64,000 nt of DNA from contig JAQWPM010000021.1 in the NCBI GenBank assembly GCA_029245345.1, positions 657,911-721,910 on the forward strand, in the 5' to 3' direction. A program made the translations under genes and the position numbers. Shown piece by piece: positions 1 through 8,434 of this stretch (within the stretch, counting starts at the first letter, position 1; each line of letters opens with the position of its first letter). Origin of the DNA: Longimicrobiales bacterium. Its GTDB lineage: Bacteria > Gemmatimonadota > Gemmatimonadetes > Longimicrobiales > Gaopeijiaceae. The notes under the pieces are model-generated. The model was not told where the DNA came from. It did not search any database and worked only from the letters and a program-made list of their open reading frames with translations.

Positions 1-660
1 TCGACCGCCCGGGCGAACCCGAACTTCGCATCTTCCCTAAATAGGACGATCCGGAGCTACTGAAGGTCGGCAACCCATACTTGAGGCGTCAGCGTACCGG
101 CGCGACATCTCTGATGCCTTCCAGAGAGTCTCTCGCGATCGACGGTTCGAACACAGACTACGACATTGTCAACAAGATCTACCAGAACGCTGGGAATTCC
201 ACCCAAACCGGCGTCCAGTTGGTCCTCGAGCACCGGCTGGCACCCTCATGGCGGATGCCTGGGAGCATCAACTGGTTGGTGGTCGACATCGAAGGCCTCA
301 AAACCACGCTGCTCTTCCCGACGCCCCGCCCGTTCTCCATCGCCGCGTCGCGAGACGACACCTGGGACGTCACCGCCAACAATCAGATCGCGCTTCCCCA
401 GGGCGGCGACCTGCGCCTGGGCTTCATCTACTACGCAGCCCGGGAGGTACCCCAGGGCCGGGAACGCGCCCGATCCTCGTTCGACATCGCTGCGACCTGG
501 CCCCCATATGGATGAGCGAGCCGAGGTCTCGTTCACGCTCACCGATGTCTTCAACGACTTCGCCGTGCGCACAGACATAGATGGGCAGGGCTTCTCGGCG
601 CTCTACGAGAACTTCCTCGAAACGCAGGTAGCCAGGGTCCGGTTTCGGGTGCGCTTTTAG
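1..660 (+). pseudogene. TonB-dependent receptor-type outer-membrane barrel, C-terminal part, frameshifted
   Basis: This is the 3' end of an outer-membrane beta-barrel gene of the TonB-receptor class (OMP_b-brl_3-like). Reading in frame 1 gives a stretch around ANPNFASSLNR, which breaks at about base 40-45. Frame 3 then carries DPELLKVGNPYL and the barrel strands to about base 505. Frame 1 resumes at about 508 and gives LTDVFNDF and the terminal strand ending VRFRVRF, with a stop at 658-660. The second break coincides with a run of five C at 501-505. Homologues read DPELLRVGNPxLRPEY and end in an aromatic residue, as here, so the pieces belong to one gene. Two frame changes in 660 bases argue for a decayed gene, although assembly errors could produce the same pattern. 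The 5' part lies outside the window. Confidence 0.7.
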
Positions 661-674
661 GGTAGTTTTCTCCC

Positions 675-1124
675 ATGCAGACCTACGACGAAAACCGACA
701 AGCAAGCGCCGATCCCGCCTGGATTTTCGCGTTCAGCGCGTGGCTCATTGCCAGCACCTCCGCACTGGGCTCTCTCTTCTTCGGCGAAGTCATGAAGCTG
801 CCTCCCTGCTCCCTGTGTTGGTATCAGCGCATCTTCATGTTTCCGCTGATGCTGATCCTGCCTTTTGCGCTCTTCCCCTTCGACAGGAACGTGATTCGGT
901 CCGTCATGCCGCTCGTCGGCTTCGGCGGGTTCTTGGCGGCCCTCCACGTTCTGATCGTCGCGGGGATCGTTCCGGAGCGCGTGGCACCGTGCAGGCAGGG
1001 CGTGCCTTGCTCGGAGACGGTGATCGAGTGGTTCGGGTTCGTGACGATTCCCATGCTGTCGTTCGTGGCCTTCGTGGCTATCTCAGTCCTGCTGATTCTT
1101 GCTCTACAACGGAGTGCAAAGTGA
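675..1124 (+). CDS. dsbB: DsbB/BdbC-type disulfide bond formation membrane protein
   Basis: The 149-residue integral membrane protein has four hydrophobic segments. It carries the two cysteine pairs of the DsbB family: PPCSLCWYQR (C45, C48) in the first periplasmic loop and C106 and C112 in the second. DsbB-type proteins re-oxidise a DsbA-type thiol oxidase and pass electrons to quinone in the inner membrane. Its stop overlaps the GTG start of the DsbA-like gene (GTGA at 1121-1124), so the pair is translationally coupled. The CxxC-CWYQR motif makes the family assignment firm. The physical coupling to a CETC thioredoxin supports function as a two-gene oxidative folding module. Confidence 0.93.
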   Translation: MQTYDENRQASADPAWIFAFSAWLIASTSALGSLFFGEVMKLPPCSLCWYQRIFMFPLMLILPFALFPFDRNVIRSVMPLVGFGGFLAALHVLIVAGIVPERVAPCRQGVPCSETVIEWFGFVTIPMLSFVAFVAISVLLILALQRSAK

Positions 1125-1768
1125 AGAAGGAATCCCTGTTCGGCGGCGCGGCAGTCGCGTTGGTGGTGGTCTTCGCCGGGGCAGCTCTGATGTTCAACGC
1201 CTCGAAGTCCGGAGGGACAGCCTCCGCAGCGAACATGGCCACGCTCGATCGTGTCCACGCGGCAACGACGGGCCCGGCGGATGCCCCGGTGGTGATCGCC
1301 GAGTTCATCGATCCCGCCTGTGAGACCTGCGCGCTCTTCTATCCGGCGGTGAAAGACCTGATGACCGCGAACCCCGACCAGATCAGGCTCGTGATCCGAT
1401 GGGCTCCGTTCCACAACGGATCGCGCAACATCGTGGCCCTGCTGGAGGCCACCCGTAAACAGGGCAAGCTCTGGCCCGCACTGGAACGGCTGCTGTCGTC
1501 ACAGAGCGCCTGGGCAATCAATCACTCCGCAGACGTGGACCTGGCCTGGGCGCAGCTCGCGGGGCTTGACCTGGACGGTGAGCAGATCTTGGTGGATATG
1601 GCTAGCGCCGAGGTCGCACAGATCGTGGAGCAGGACCTCGCGGACGCCGCCACCCTGAACGTGACGATGACCCCTGAGTACTTCGTCAACGGCAAGCCGA
1701 TGCCGAGCTTCGGGTGGGAACAGCTCCAGGGCTTGGTGGAAGAGGCGTTGGCAGAAGCCGGTCGGTGA
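1121..1768 (+). CDS. DsbA-like thiol:disulfide oxidoreductase, membrane-anchored
   Basis: This 215-residue protein starts at GTG 1121, which overlaps the dsbB stop; a GGAG lies at 1111-1113 and just before. The longer upstream reading frame only reads through dsbB out of frame. A hydrophobic segment at about residues 8-25 serves as membrane anchor or signal. It is followed by a thioredoxin-fold DsbA domain with the active site CETC (C67, C70) in the context EFIDPACETC. The cis-proline loop is visible as TMTPEYFVNGKPMP near the C-terminus. The layout resembles BdbD/ScsC-type DsbA proteins that act outside the inner membrane with the adjacent DsbB partner. Confidence 0.92.
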   Translation: MKKESLFGGAAVALVVVFAGAALMFNASKSGGTASAANMATLDRVHAATTGPADAPVVIAEFIDPACETCALFYPAVKDLMTANPDQIRLVIRWAPFHNGSRNIVALLEATRKQGKLWPALERLLSSQSAWAINHSADVDLAWAQLAGLDLDGEQILVDMASAEVAQIVEQDLADAATLNVTMTPEYFVNGKPMPSFGWEQLQGLVEEALAEAGR

Positions 1769-1860
1769 GCTACCGGACACCGATGAACGGATGTCGACGG
1801 ACGAACGGAAGGACTTTGAGAGGCGCACCCGTGTGACGTCCTACCTTCATTGCGACGTAC

Positions 1861-3288
1861 TCAGCCGGGCCACTCAAGAGGTGCCTGATCGCCCGGATCG
1901 GAAGATCGGCGAAACTCCACTTGATACCCGGCCTGGCCGACATCTTCGAAGTAGTGGACGGTGAGCAAGTAAACCCCTGCCGTAAGGGGCACGTTCTCGA
2001 CCTCAGAGAGCCGGCCAGCCATCAACCCACCGGACCAATCGTACCACAGCACCGTCAGCTCGTGCATGTCTTCCGTGAGGTATTGCAACGTGCCGATCGT
2101 GCCGTCGTCGCTGTCGAACCCGAACGAATAAGCCCCGTCGCTCGGCACCTCGATGACCTTGGTCAGAAAACCCGAGAACCGCTCCGCAACCCCGGGAACC
2201 AAGCCACGACCGCTCAGGTCGCGGGACACGCCAGTTGGACTGGATTGGGAATACAGGCTGCCAGGAGGGAGCGGATACGTCACTTCGTACAATTCTTTCT
2301 CGAGAGAGAAAAACTCCTCTCTCCATCCATCGTGCAGGCTCAGGCGGCCGCGAAAGACATCCCCAGGCGTAAAGTCCCCATCGGTCGATCGGGCTTCGAT
2401 ATACCGAGCTGTCGTTGCCCGGGTCACGGCCAGAATGGTCCCCTCCTGGTCTGACGTGAGCTCGCGACGGTCAGGCACCTGCAGCCGACGCTCGTCGTAC
2501 TCGACCTGCATGGTGCGCAGCCTCGGGATGTCCCCCTCCGAAACAATGGCGGGAGTCGGGGAACCGACCGGGCGCGGAACAACGGCTACCTGATATCCGG
2601 CTCGTCCTTGGCGCTCAAAGTAGTGAGTCGTCAACAGGTAGGTTCCCGCCTCCAGAGGCACGTCGATCTCAGAGAGGCGTCCGGCCATCGACTGTTTGTT
2701 CCACCCATACCACAATAAGCGCACATCGTGCATGCCGTCCGTGACGTGCTGCAGCGTGCCAATCGTGCCGTCATCACTGTCTACGCCGAAGGTGTAGGTC
2801 TCGTCACTCGGCACCTCGATCACTTTTGTCAGGAAGCCCGTGAACCAGTTCGTCACCCCGGGGACGACGCCTCCGTGCCGCAGATTGCGGTATGCGGCAG
2901 TCGGGCTCGGTTCGAAGGACAAGACCCCAGCCGGAAGCGGGTGGGTCACCTCGTACACTTCTTTCTCGAAAGGAAAGAACTCCCCTCGCCACCCGTCGTG
3001 CAGCTTCAGCGGCCCACGAAAGGGTCCAGAATCTGGACGCACTCCCTCAGCCGATCGGGCCTCGATGTACCGAGCCGTAGTAGCCCGGGCCAGGCCCAGA
3101 ACGATCCGTTCCTGTTCATATGACAGCGTGCGAACGCTGGACACGTTGAGTCGACTCTCATCGTACTCGCCGTCCACCGTGCGCAACGTCGGGATTTCAT
3201 CCTCCGTTAGAGTGGGCTGCGGAGGAGCGCAGGCGTTGACCGAGCACAGTATCGGGAGCGACGCGATCAGACGGGTGACGGGGTTCAT
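1861..3288 (-). CDS. lipoprotein with two tandem PA14-like domains
   Basis: I place the start at ATG 3288 because it gives a lipoprotein signal peptide (MNPVTRLIASLPILCSVNAC, lipobox VNAC with C20); a longer frame runs to 3357. The 475-residue protein consists of two repeats of about 205 residues (about 32-237 and 254-460) that align end to end. Each begins IPxLRTxxxEYDExRL and contains PSDxxYxFGxDSDDGTIGTLQ, then WYxWxxxxMAGRLSE and a closing Y-L-L-T-x-H-Y-F-E strand. The DSDDG/Y.F core is typical of PA14 carbohydrate-binding beta-barrels, whose Asp pair binds calcium. An anchored glycan-binding or adhesion role is inferred. No neighbour is transcribed with it. Confidence 0.75.
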   Translation of the reverse strand: MNPVTRLIASLPILCSVNACAPPQPTLTEDEIPTLRTVDGEYDESRLNVSSVRTLSYEQERIVLGLARATTARYIEARSAEGVRPDSGPFRGPLKLHDGWRGEFFPFEKEVYEVTHPLPAGVLSFEPSPTAAYRNLRHGGVVPGVTNWFTGFLTKVIEVPSDETYTFGVDSDDGTIGTLQHVTDGMHDVRLLWYGWNKQSMAGRLSEIDVPLEAGTYLLTTHYFERQGRAGYQVAVVPRPVGSPTPAIVSEGDIPRLRTMQVEYDERRLQVPDRRELTSDQEGTILAVTRATTARYIEARSTDGDFTPGDVFRGRLSLHDGWREEFFSLEKELYEVTYPLPPGSLYSQSSPTGVSRDLSGRGLVPGVAERFSGFLTKVIEVPSDGAYSFGFDSDDGTIGTLQYLTEDMHELTVLWYDWSGGLMAGRLSEVENVPLTAGVYLLTVHYFEDVGQAGYQVEFRRSSDPGDQAPLEWPG

Positions 3289-3635
3289 GGCTGGTAGTCG
3301 CCGGGCTGACATACTGGTCCAAATGAGGGGAATAAACCATGAATCTGAACCACCCACACCCCCATCGTTTTCCCAGGCCGACCGATGATCGGAAGAATCG
3401 AATCGTAAGGTAAGCTGCCGACGAGGCGCATGGCGAAGGGAGGGCGACCCCCACGTTGCGTGGGCCCAAAACGGCGCCGAAAATAGCTTCGGGCCGATGG
3501 CGGCTGCAAGACGTCCTCAGGCTGGGTTCAGCCCCGACGCTTCGGTACGGATGGAGGCTCTTGCCCGCCCCCGAGCCTGGTCTCACCTTCGCATCCCCAA
3601 CCCCCCTGGAAGCTGTCAGAGTATTGGAGACAGGA
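3289..3635. other. intergenic region between divergent genes
   Basis: This is the gap between the PA14 lipoprotein (left, minus) and the PAP2 gene (right, plus), about 350 bases. Open frames here lack coding character and I see no convincing terminator or RNA. It presumably holds both promoters, but no clear -35/-10 pair stands out. Confidence 0.4.
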
Positions 3636-4454
3636 GTGGAGAATGAACAGATAGGGCTCGCGAACCCGTTTCGCATTCTCGCCATCTATTTGATCGCCAC
3701 TGCGCCGCCGCTGCTTCTCGGCCCCCTCTCGGTTCCGCACGTGACATTGGCGGTGGTGCACGTATCGCTCATCGGAGTCACCTGGAGGCTCAGGGAATAC
3801 CGCCAAGCAGATGGCCGAGCCGCCTGGGCAGGCCTTATCGCGATTCCACTTCTCTACACAGAAATCGGCCAGATCAACCAATACCTGGCTGCGGGATATC
3901 ACGACCCTTTCGTCATGTCACTGGAGTCGTTCGTCTTCGGGTCGCCCGCCACAGAGTTGGCTGCGGCCCTCCCCAGTCTCTGGCTGAGTGAGACGCTCCA
4001 TTTCGCCTACCTGTCGTACTTCCCCGCCATCTTCGTTCCTCCAGCACTGCTCTTCTTCGCGGGCCGCACGGATGCGTTCCGGGAATCTGTCTCTGCCGTG
4101 TTACTGGCTGCCGTCTTGTGCTTCGTCGTGTTCGTGTACTTCCCAGTCCAGGGCCCCCGGTACTTCGGCCCCCCCGAAGGCGTTCCGGACGGCCCCCTGA
4201 GAAGGCTCACCCTTTCGGTACTCGAGACAGGCTCATCACGAGGCGCCGCCTTCCCATCGTCACACATGTCGATCGTCACCGCTCAAGCCTTCGTACAACT
4301 TCGGGCTACCCGCAGTGTGGGCATCGTCGTAACGATCGCTGCTTTGGGAATTGGAATTGGCGCAGTGTACGGTGGCTTTCACTACGCGATCGACATGGTG
4401 CTCGGCGGCGCCATTGGACTAGCGGCGGCCTACACGACCCGCGACAGGACATAG
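3636..4454 (+). CDS. PAP2 superfamily membrane phosphatase (Aur1/inositolphosphotransferase-like)
   Basis: This 272-residue protein has about six membrane segments. I chose GTG 3636 because GGAG lies six bases upstream and the reading before it is not protein-like. The PAP2 catalytic motifs are all visible: YFPVQGPRYF (about 168-177) in place of KxxxxxxRP, AAFPSSH (204-210) for PSGH, and YGGFHYAIDM with H249 and D253. The VQGPRYF variant is typical of the Aur1/Ipt1-like branch, which moves phospho-headgroups between lipids and sugars. The gene lies next to the Stealth and ABC exporter genes, so a role in lipid-carrier or polysaccharide-lipid phosphate chemistry is plausible but inferred. Its last 25 bases overlap the convergent GT32 remnant. 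Confidence 0.82.
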   Translation: MENEQIGLANPFRILAIYLIATAPPLLLGPLSVPHVTLAVVHVSLIGVTWRLREYRQADGRAAWAGLIAIPLLYTEIGQINQYLAAGYHDPFVMSLESFVFGSPATELAAALPSLWLSETLHFAYLSYFPAIFVPPALLFFAGRTDAFRESVSAVLLAAVLCFVVFVYFPVQGPRYFGPPEGVPDGPLRRLTLSVLETGSSRGAAFPSSHMSIVTAQAFVQLRATRSVGIVVTIAALGIGIGAVYGGFHYAIDMVLGGAIGLAAAYTTRDRT

Positions 4455-4816
4455 GCACTCGCCCCGACGCCCACGGCAGTCATCCAACGCCAGTTGTCGT
4501 ACAGGTAGTGGATCACATGGGTATCCCAAGCCGCCCAAGTGTCGCCCCGTAGGTGTCCCACGTAGGAAAGCGCCGGATCCCCATGTCCGTGCTCGTCTAA
4601 CGACAGTATCCGCATGTCATCACGCACCCCGAACTCTCGGAGGCGGCCCGTCAAAAAGAGGGGGCCTGTGGTCGTGAGAACCCTGACGTGACGCGGCCAA
4701 ATCTTGCCCCAAGTGCGGAAGGCCCGCGGGAGGGCATCAATGCCGTGTTGGGCTGCACGGAACCGCTCGGGTACGTCCCGGTCTTTCCACGTCTGGTGGA
4801 TTGTCTTCGGGATCAT
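4430..4816 (-). pseudogene. GT32 (OCH1-like) glycosyltransferase with internal deletion
   Basis: From ATG 4816 the frame reads MIPKTIHQTWKDRDVPERF, the characteristic N-terminus of GT32 capsular sugar transferases. After about 25 residues it passes straight into LPRAFRTWGKIWP and VLTTTGPLFLTGRL, which normally lie about 130 residues further on. The missing middle holds the DxD nucleotide-sugar site, so the 128-residue product cannot be catalytically active in the usual way. The reading frame remains open, so the deletion is in frame. Typical family members are about 250-280 residues long. It lies beside the Stealth gene, consistent with a former polysaccharide role. Confidence 0.72.
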
Positions 4817-5199
4817 TTGGATGCGCTGGCAATGCGTCGTACGGACGTGAAGCGAGACATGTCCTCCCCACTTCGAGACAGGACGATCATGCAATCGATG
4901 AGCCACTTCGCAAAGACGCTCTTCGAGCTGTAGTCAGGACCAGGCTTCACCCCGGTCGCTTCTCGCGGCCGCCACCACTAGAGGGGACGTATTGCGAAAG
5001 CGGCTGACCCATCACTTGTTTCTCACTTCTATCGCTCGACGCTCCTTACCTAGACGACAACTGCCTTCGAGAGAGTCGCTTGGCGGAGGGACGGTGCAGT
5101 AGCGAAATCTGAAGCGACGAACACGACGCGAGCAGGCCCCTGGCCTAGGTCGACGATGCTCTCTTTTTTCAGACAACGAACAGACCTGCAGGGAGAACA
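4817..5199. other. intergenic region upstream of the Stealth gene
   Basis: This is about 380 bases between the divergent GT32 remnant and the Stealth gene. No open frame here resembles a protein I recognise. A T-rich run lies at about 5163-5169 and the Shine-Dalgarno GGGAG for the Stealth gene at about 5190. It may contain further decayed sequence from the GT32 side. Confidence 0.4.
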
Positions 5200-6141
5200 A
5201 TGACCGGCACGAAATACGACATTCTCTACACCTGGGTCGACGACAGCTTCCCCGGGTTTCGCGAGGAACGCGCACAATACGCGACGAATCCCGACGACCT
5301 CAACCCGGAACGGACTCGCGACAATCTAGATCTGCTCAAGTACAGCCTACGATCGATTGAGCGCCATGCGCCGTGGCGAGGCAAGGTATGGATCGTGACT
5401 TGCCGGCCACAGGTTCCAGCCTGGTTGAACACCGAACACCCCGATGTCCGGATCGCCTATCTCGACGAATTCATGCCGGCTGAAGAACTCCCGTGCTTCA
5501 ATGCTTTTGCCATTGAGTCCTACGTCCATCGGATACCGGGACTCTCGGACCGTTACGTGCATTTCAACGACGATATGTTGCTCATGCGTAAGGTCGGCAC
5601 CGAGCATTTCACCACTGCTGAGGGTCGCCTCAAGTACTACTTCGATCGCTTGCTGCCCGCCGAGCCCAAGCCCGACATGGCGCCCCACGGATCGGGGCAA
5701 CGCAATGTTTGGCATACCTTGGAGAGGACCTTCGGTCGCGGTGGAGGCTATCCGCAGCATGCCCATCAGCCTCGGATCATCGACAAGAGTGACATGGTGC
5801 GACTCGTCTCTACATACCCAGAGGAGTTCACGCGAACGCGGGCGGCACGCTTTCGCGCACACGACACGATCCTGCCGCACAAGCTCCTCGCGGCGCACCT
5901 GGTTCAAGAAGGACGAGCCGAATTCGTCGGCTTTCGCCGTACAAAACGGCTCATGCGTATGGTGAGACTGTTCAATTCGGCCCCGCGGAACCGGCTGCGC
6001 CTCTTTTGGGCATGGATGCGTCATCCGCACTTCCTATGTTTGAACGACGATTTTGGCCCTCTCATCAATGAGCGAGCGGAGTCGGTCGCGAGCCGGTTTC
6101 TGAACTTCCTCCTTCCCGAACCTTCCGGTTACGAGATCTAG
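5200..6141 (+). CDS. Stealth-family sugar-1-phosphate transferase
   Basis: The 313-residue protein has the four conserved regions of Stealth proteins in order. CR1 is DILYTWVDDSFPGF (7-20). CR2 is NLDLLKYSLRSIERHAPW to HFNDDMLL (about 42-128). CR3 is QHAHQPRIIDKSDM (186-199), and CR4 is FLCLNDDFG (278-286). Stealth enzymes transfer hexose- or GlcNAc-1-phosphate to growing polymers and build phosphodiester-linked capsules such as the meningococcal and Streptomyces types. A GGGAG lies 6-10 bases before the ATG. The exporter ABC gene follows 141 bases downstream on the same strand, which suggests a polymer synthesis and export unit. Confidence 0.9.
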   Translation: MTGTKYDILYTWVDDSFPGFREERAQYATNPDDLNPERTRDNLDLLKYSLRSIERHAPWRGKVWIVTCRPQVPAWLNTEHPDVRIAYLDEFMPAEELPCFNAFAIESYVHRIPGLSDRYVHFNDDMLLMRKVGTEHFTTAEGRLKYYFDRLLPAEPKPDMAPHGSGQRNVWHTLERTFGRGGGYPQHAHQPRIIDKSDMVRLVSTYPEEFTRTRAARFRAHDTILPHKLLAAHLVQEGRAEFVGFRRTKRLMRMVRLFNSAPRNRLRLFWAWMRHPHFLCLNDDFGPLINERAESVASRFLNFLLPEPSGYEI

Positions 6142-6282
6142 GGAAATGGATAGATACGAGGTCTCAAGAATGCGAGGACCGTCTGATCTCGGGCGCCACG
6201 GTCGTAGATGTCCTCGCCCGGTGCTCTCCTGGACACCGGCGCCCTTCCCTAACATCGAATTTCGGCCACTACCGTATCCGAC

Positions 6283-8142
6283 ATGAGCCGTGCCCATAAA
6301 CAACTCCCCCAGGGGTCAGTGTGGGCAATGGCACGTCACTTCTGGCGGGTGGCCCAGGGAAAGCCCGCGCATGTAGCAATCCCAGCCGTGGTCAACTTGG
6401 TCGCCAACGTCTTCGACGCGGCCTCCCTCGCGCTCCTGATCCCAATCACGAAGGCCGTCGCAACCAACTCATTCGACTTCCTACGAGACTCCCGTGTGTT
6501 CGGTTCGATTGTCGCGCTGATCCCAGGATGGGCCCCGGACTCCCTACCCAGCGACGCGCTTCTGTTCGGGGTCATTGTCAGCCTGATCGTCTTGGCACGG
6601 CTCTGCAAGTTCACCCTGCTATACCTCAACACCGCCTACGTGGTCGCTCGCACCGAGTCGTACCGGGTGGCGATCCACCGGGAGACGTTTAGCCGAGTCC
6701 TCACGTTCGGCCGCCGATACTTCGACCGACAGGCGCTCGGCGGAGTGAACACAGACATCCAATGGTCTAATTCGGCACTTCACCTGCTAACGGCCGCGGA
6801 AGGTTTGTTCCGCTTCGTGGTCGGCTTGATCGCGAAGGGCGCAGTGATGTTCGCGATCTCAGCGCCTCTTTTTTTCGCGTTTCTCGTGGCGATACCGCTC
6901 GTGCAGTGGGTCCTCCGTTCCGTCCATCGAACGATCCGCGAAACCGCCAAGGAGGCTGCCAGCATTCAGCGACGCAGTCGTGCTCAACTGCTGGACATCC
7001 TAGCCTCCATACCCCTGATCAAGGGCTACTCGCAGGAGGAGGCCGCGACGGATGAGTACGAGGAGGTGCTTCGTGAAGCAGAGGCAGCGGCGGTGCGAAA
7101 GGGACGCGCGACGGCGCTGCGATATCCGATCGAAGAGCTCACCATTCTGGGTCTGTTCATACTTACACAGGGGGCACTGATCGCCTTACGCGGCGACTTC
7201 GAGCCCACGGACATTGCGACATTCACGGCGTTCCTCATCGTGCTGCAGCAGTCGCTAATGGACTACAAGAAGATCAGCCAATTCTCAATGACTGTCCTTG
7301 AAGAGCTACCGAAACTCGAAGTGGTCGCCACGCTGTTTTCCGACGACGGAAAACACACGGTGTCTTCTGGATCTGCGGCACTTACAAAGTTCGATGACGC
7401 GATAACGCTTCACGGACTGACCTTCGAGTACACCGAAAACAAACCCGTCCTCCACGACATCAACGCGACGATACCCGCGGGGCGCACCACCGCAATCGTC
7501 GGTCCAAGCGGCGCGGGTAAGACAACCCTCGTAGACCTGATCGCCCGATTCTACGACTGCGCTCCCGGTCAAATCCGCATCGATGGCGCTGACATTCATG
7601 GGTTCTCACTCCCCTCACTGCACGCCCGCATGGGAATCGTGAGTCAGGAAGTCTGGCTGCTGAATCGGACCTTGCGGGACAACCTCGTCTTCGGGTTAGA
7701 GGCGACTCCTCCCGACGAAGCACTCGAAAGCGCAATGCAGGACGTCGAACTCGGCCCACTCCTGGAGAGCCTTGAAGACCGATTGGACACCGAAATCGGG
7801 GATCGCGGGCTGAGATTATCCGGAGGGCAACGGCAGAGGGTGGCCTTGGCACGGGCCTTACTACGCGAACCAGATATTCTGATCCTCGACGAGGCGACAT
7901 CGGCGCTCGACAGCCGCGTCGAGATGCGCGTCGCGTCTGCGATCGCGCGGCGGGTGAGTGGGCACACGCTCGTCGTGATCGCCCACCGTCTCTCGACCAT
8001 TCGGGACGCGGACCAAGTGCTCGTTCTCGATGGGGGCCGGATCGTGCAACGCGGAACATGGGACGACCTCGCTTCAGTACCCGGGCTGTTCGCAGACCTC
8101 CTCGAAGCCCAAAGCGGCGAGGAGACTGCGCTGCCACTCTGA
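6283..8142 (+). CDS. ABC exporter half-transporter (fused membrane and ATPase domains)
   Basis: This 619-residue MsbA/HlyB-type half transporter has an N-terminal six-helix membrane domain (about 20-340) followed by an ATPase domain. Walker A is GPSGAGKTT (about 407-415), the signature is LSGGQRQRVALARAL (about 513), Walker B is ILILDEATSALD (about 531-542) and the switch His is in IAHRLSTI (about 566). All catalytic motifs are intact. Such exporters dimerise in the inner membrane and move lipids, lipid-linked glycans or peptides outward. Its position between the Stealth gene and a Wzi-type barrel suggests a polysaccharide or lipid-linked precursor as substrate; that is inference. Confidence 0.9.
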   Translation: MSRAHKQLPQGSVWAMARHFWRVAQGKPAHVAIPAVVNLVANVFDAASLALLIPITKAVATNSFDFLRDSRVFGSIVALIPGWAPDSLPSDALLFGVIVSLIVLARLCKFTLLYLNTAYVVARTESYRVAIHRETFSRVLTFGRRYFDRQALGGVNTDIQWSNSALHLLTAAEGLFRFVVGLIAKGAVMFAISAPLFFAFLVAIPLVQWVLRSVHRTIRETAKEAASIQRRSRAQLLDILASIPLIKGYSQEEAATDEYEEVLREAEAAAVRKGRATALRYPIEELTILGLFILTQGALIALRGDFEPTDIATFTAFLIVLQQSLMDYKKISQFSMTVLEELPKLEVVATLFSDDGKHTVSSGSAALTKFDDAITLHGLTFEYTENKPVLHDINATIPAGRTTAIVGPSGAGKTTLVDLIARFYDCAPGQIRIDGADIHGFSLPSLHARMGIVSQEVWLLNRTLRDNLVFGLEATPPDEALESAMQDVELGPLLESLEDRLDTEIGDRGLRLSGGQRQRVALARALLREPDILILDEATSALDSRVEMRVASAIARRVSGHTLVVIAHRLSTIRDADQVLVLDGGRIVQRGTWDDLASVPGLFADLLEAQSGEETALPL

Positions 8143-8320
8143 CCATGCTCTTCGTTGGATTCGACCGTACATCTACTCCACTGCTATAGACGGGCACCGG
8201 CTCGGGGCTGCTCAGGGTAACACTGGGACTCCCACGCGAGGCCCCCAAACGTCGGTAACGTTGAGACATGCGCCCTCGGAAGATCCCCTGACGGTAGCAT
8301 CGAACGAGATGAGTCTCGAC

Positions 8321-8337
8321 CGCGCTCAGAAGTCATA
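8321..8337. repeat. 17-bp repeat, copy 1 (3' end of a barrel gene tail)
   Basis: CGCGCTCAGAAGTCATA occurs here and again at 10297-10313. On the minus strand both copies encode Y-D-F-stop plus the bases after the stop. They lie on either side of the wzi-type gene. Outside the 17 bases the two regions differ. Confidence 0.7.
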
Positions 8338-8415
8338 TGAGAAACGCTCGATATCGCCTCGAAACGTCGTGGCCACGACGTCCTGTGTCTCTCGGGGAGA
8401 GTACTCGAACCCAAG
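8326..8415 (-). pseudogene. C-terminal remnant of an outer-membrane barrel gene
   Basis: On the minus strand a 29-residue frame without a start ends ...FRGDIERFSYDF-stop, preceded by LGFEYSPRE. The alternating pattern and terminal aromatic residue are those of a final beta-barrel strand recognised by the Bam machinery. Upstream the frame dissolves into low-information sequence next to the stop of the Wzi-family gene (8435), which is in another frame. It is therefore either a leftover of a second barrel gene or a lost extension of the present one. The rest of the 8143-8434 gap shows no gene. Confidence 0.5.
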
Positions 8416-8434
8416 ACGTCCCGATCCGGGCCCC

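Noticed and set aside
3197..3685. 162-codon minus-strand frame between the PA14 and PAP2 genes
   Set aside because: It has random-like composition and covers the start of both neighbours; no motif or Shine-Dalgarno.
6172..6242. Imperfect inverted repeats between the Stealth and ABC genes
   Set aside because: Stems are short with mismatches and no T-run follows; not a convincing terminator.
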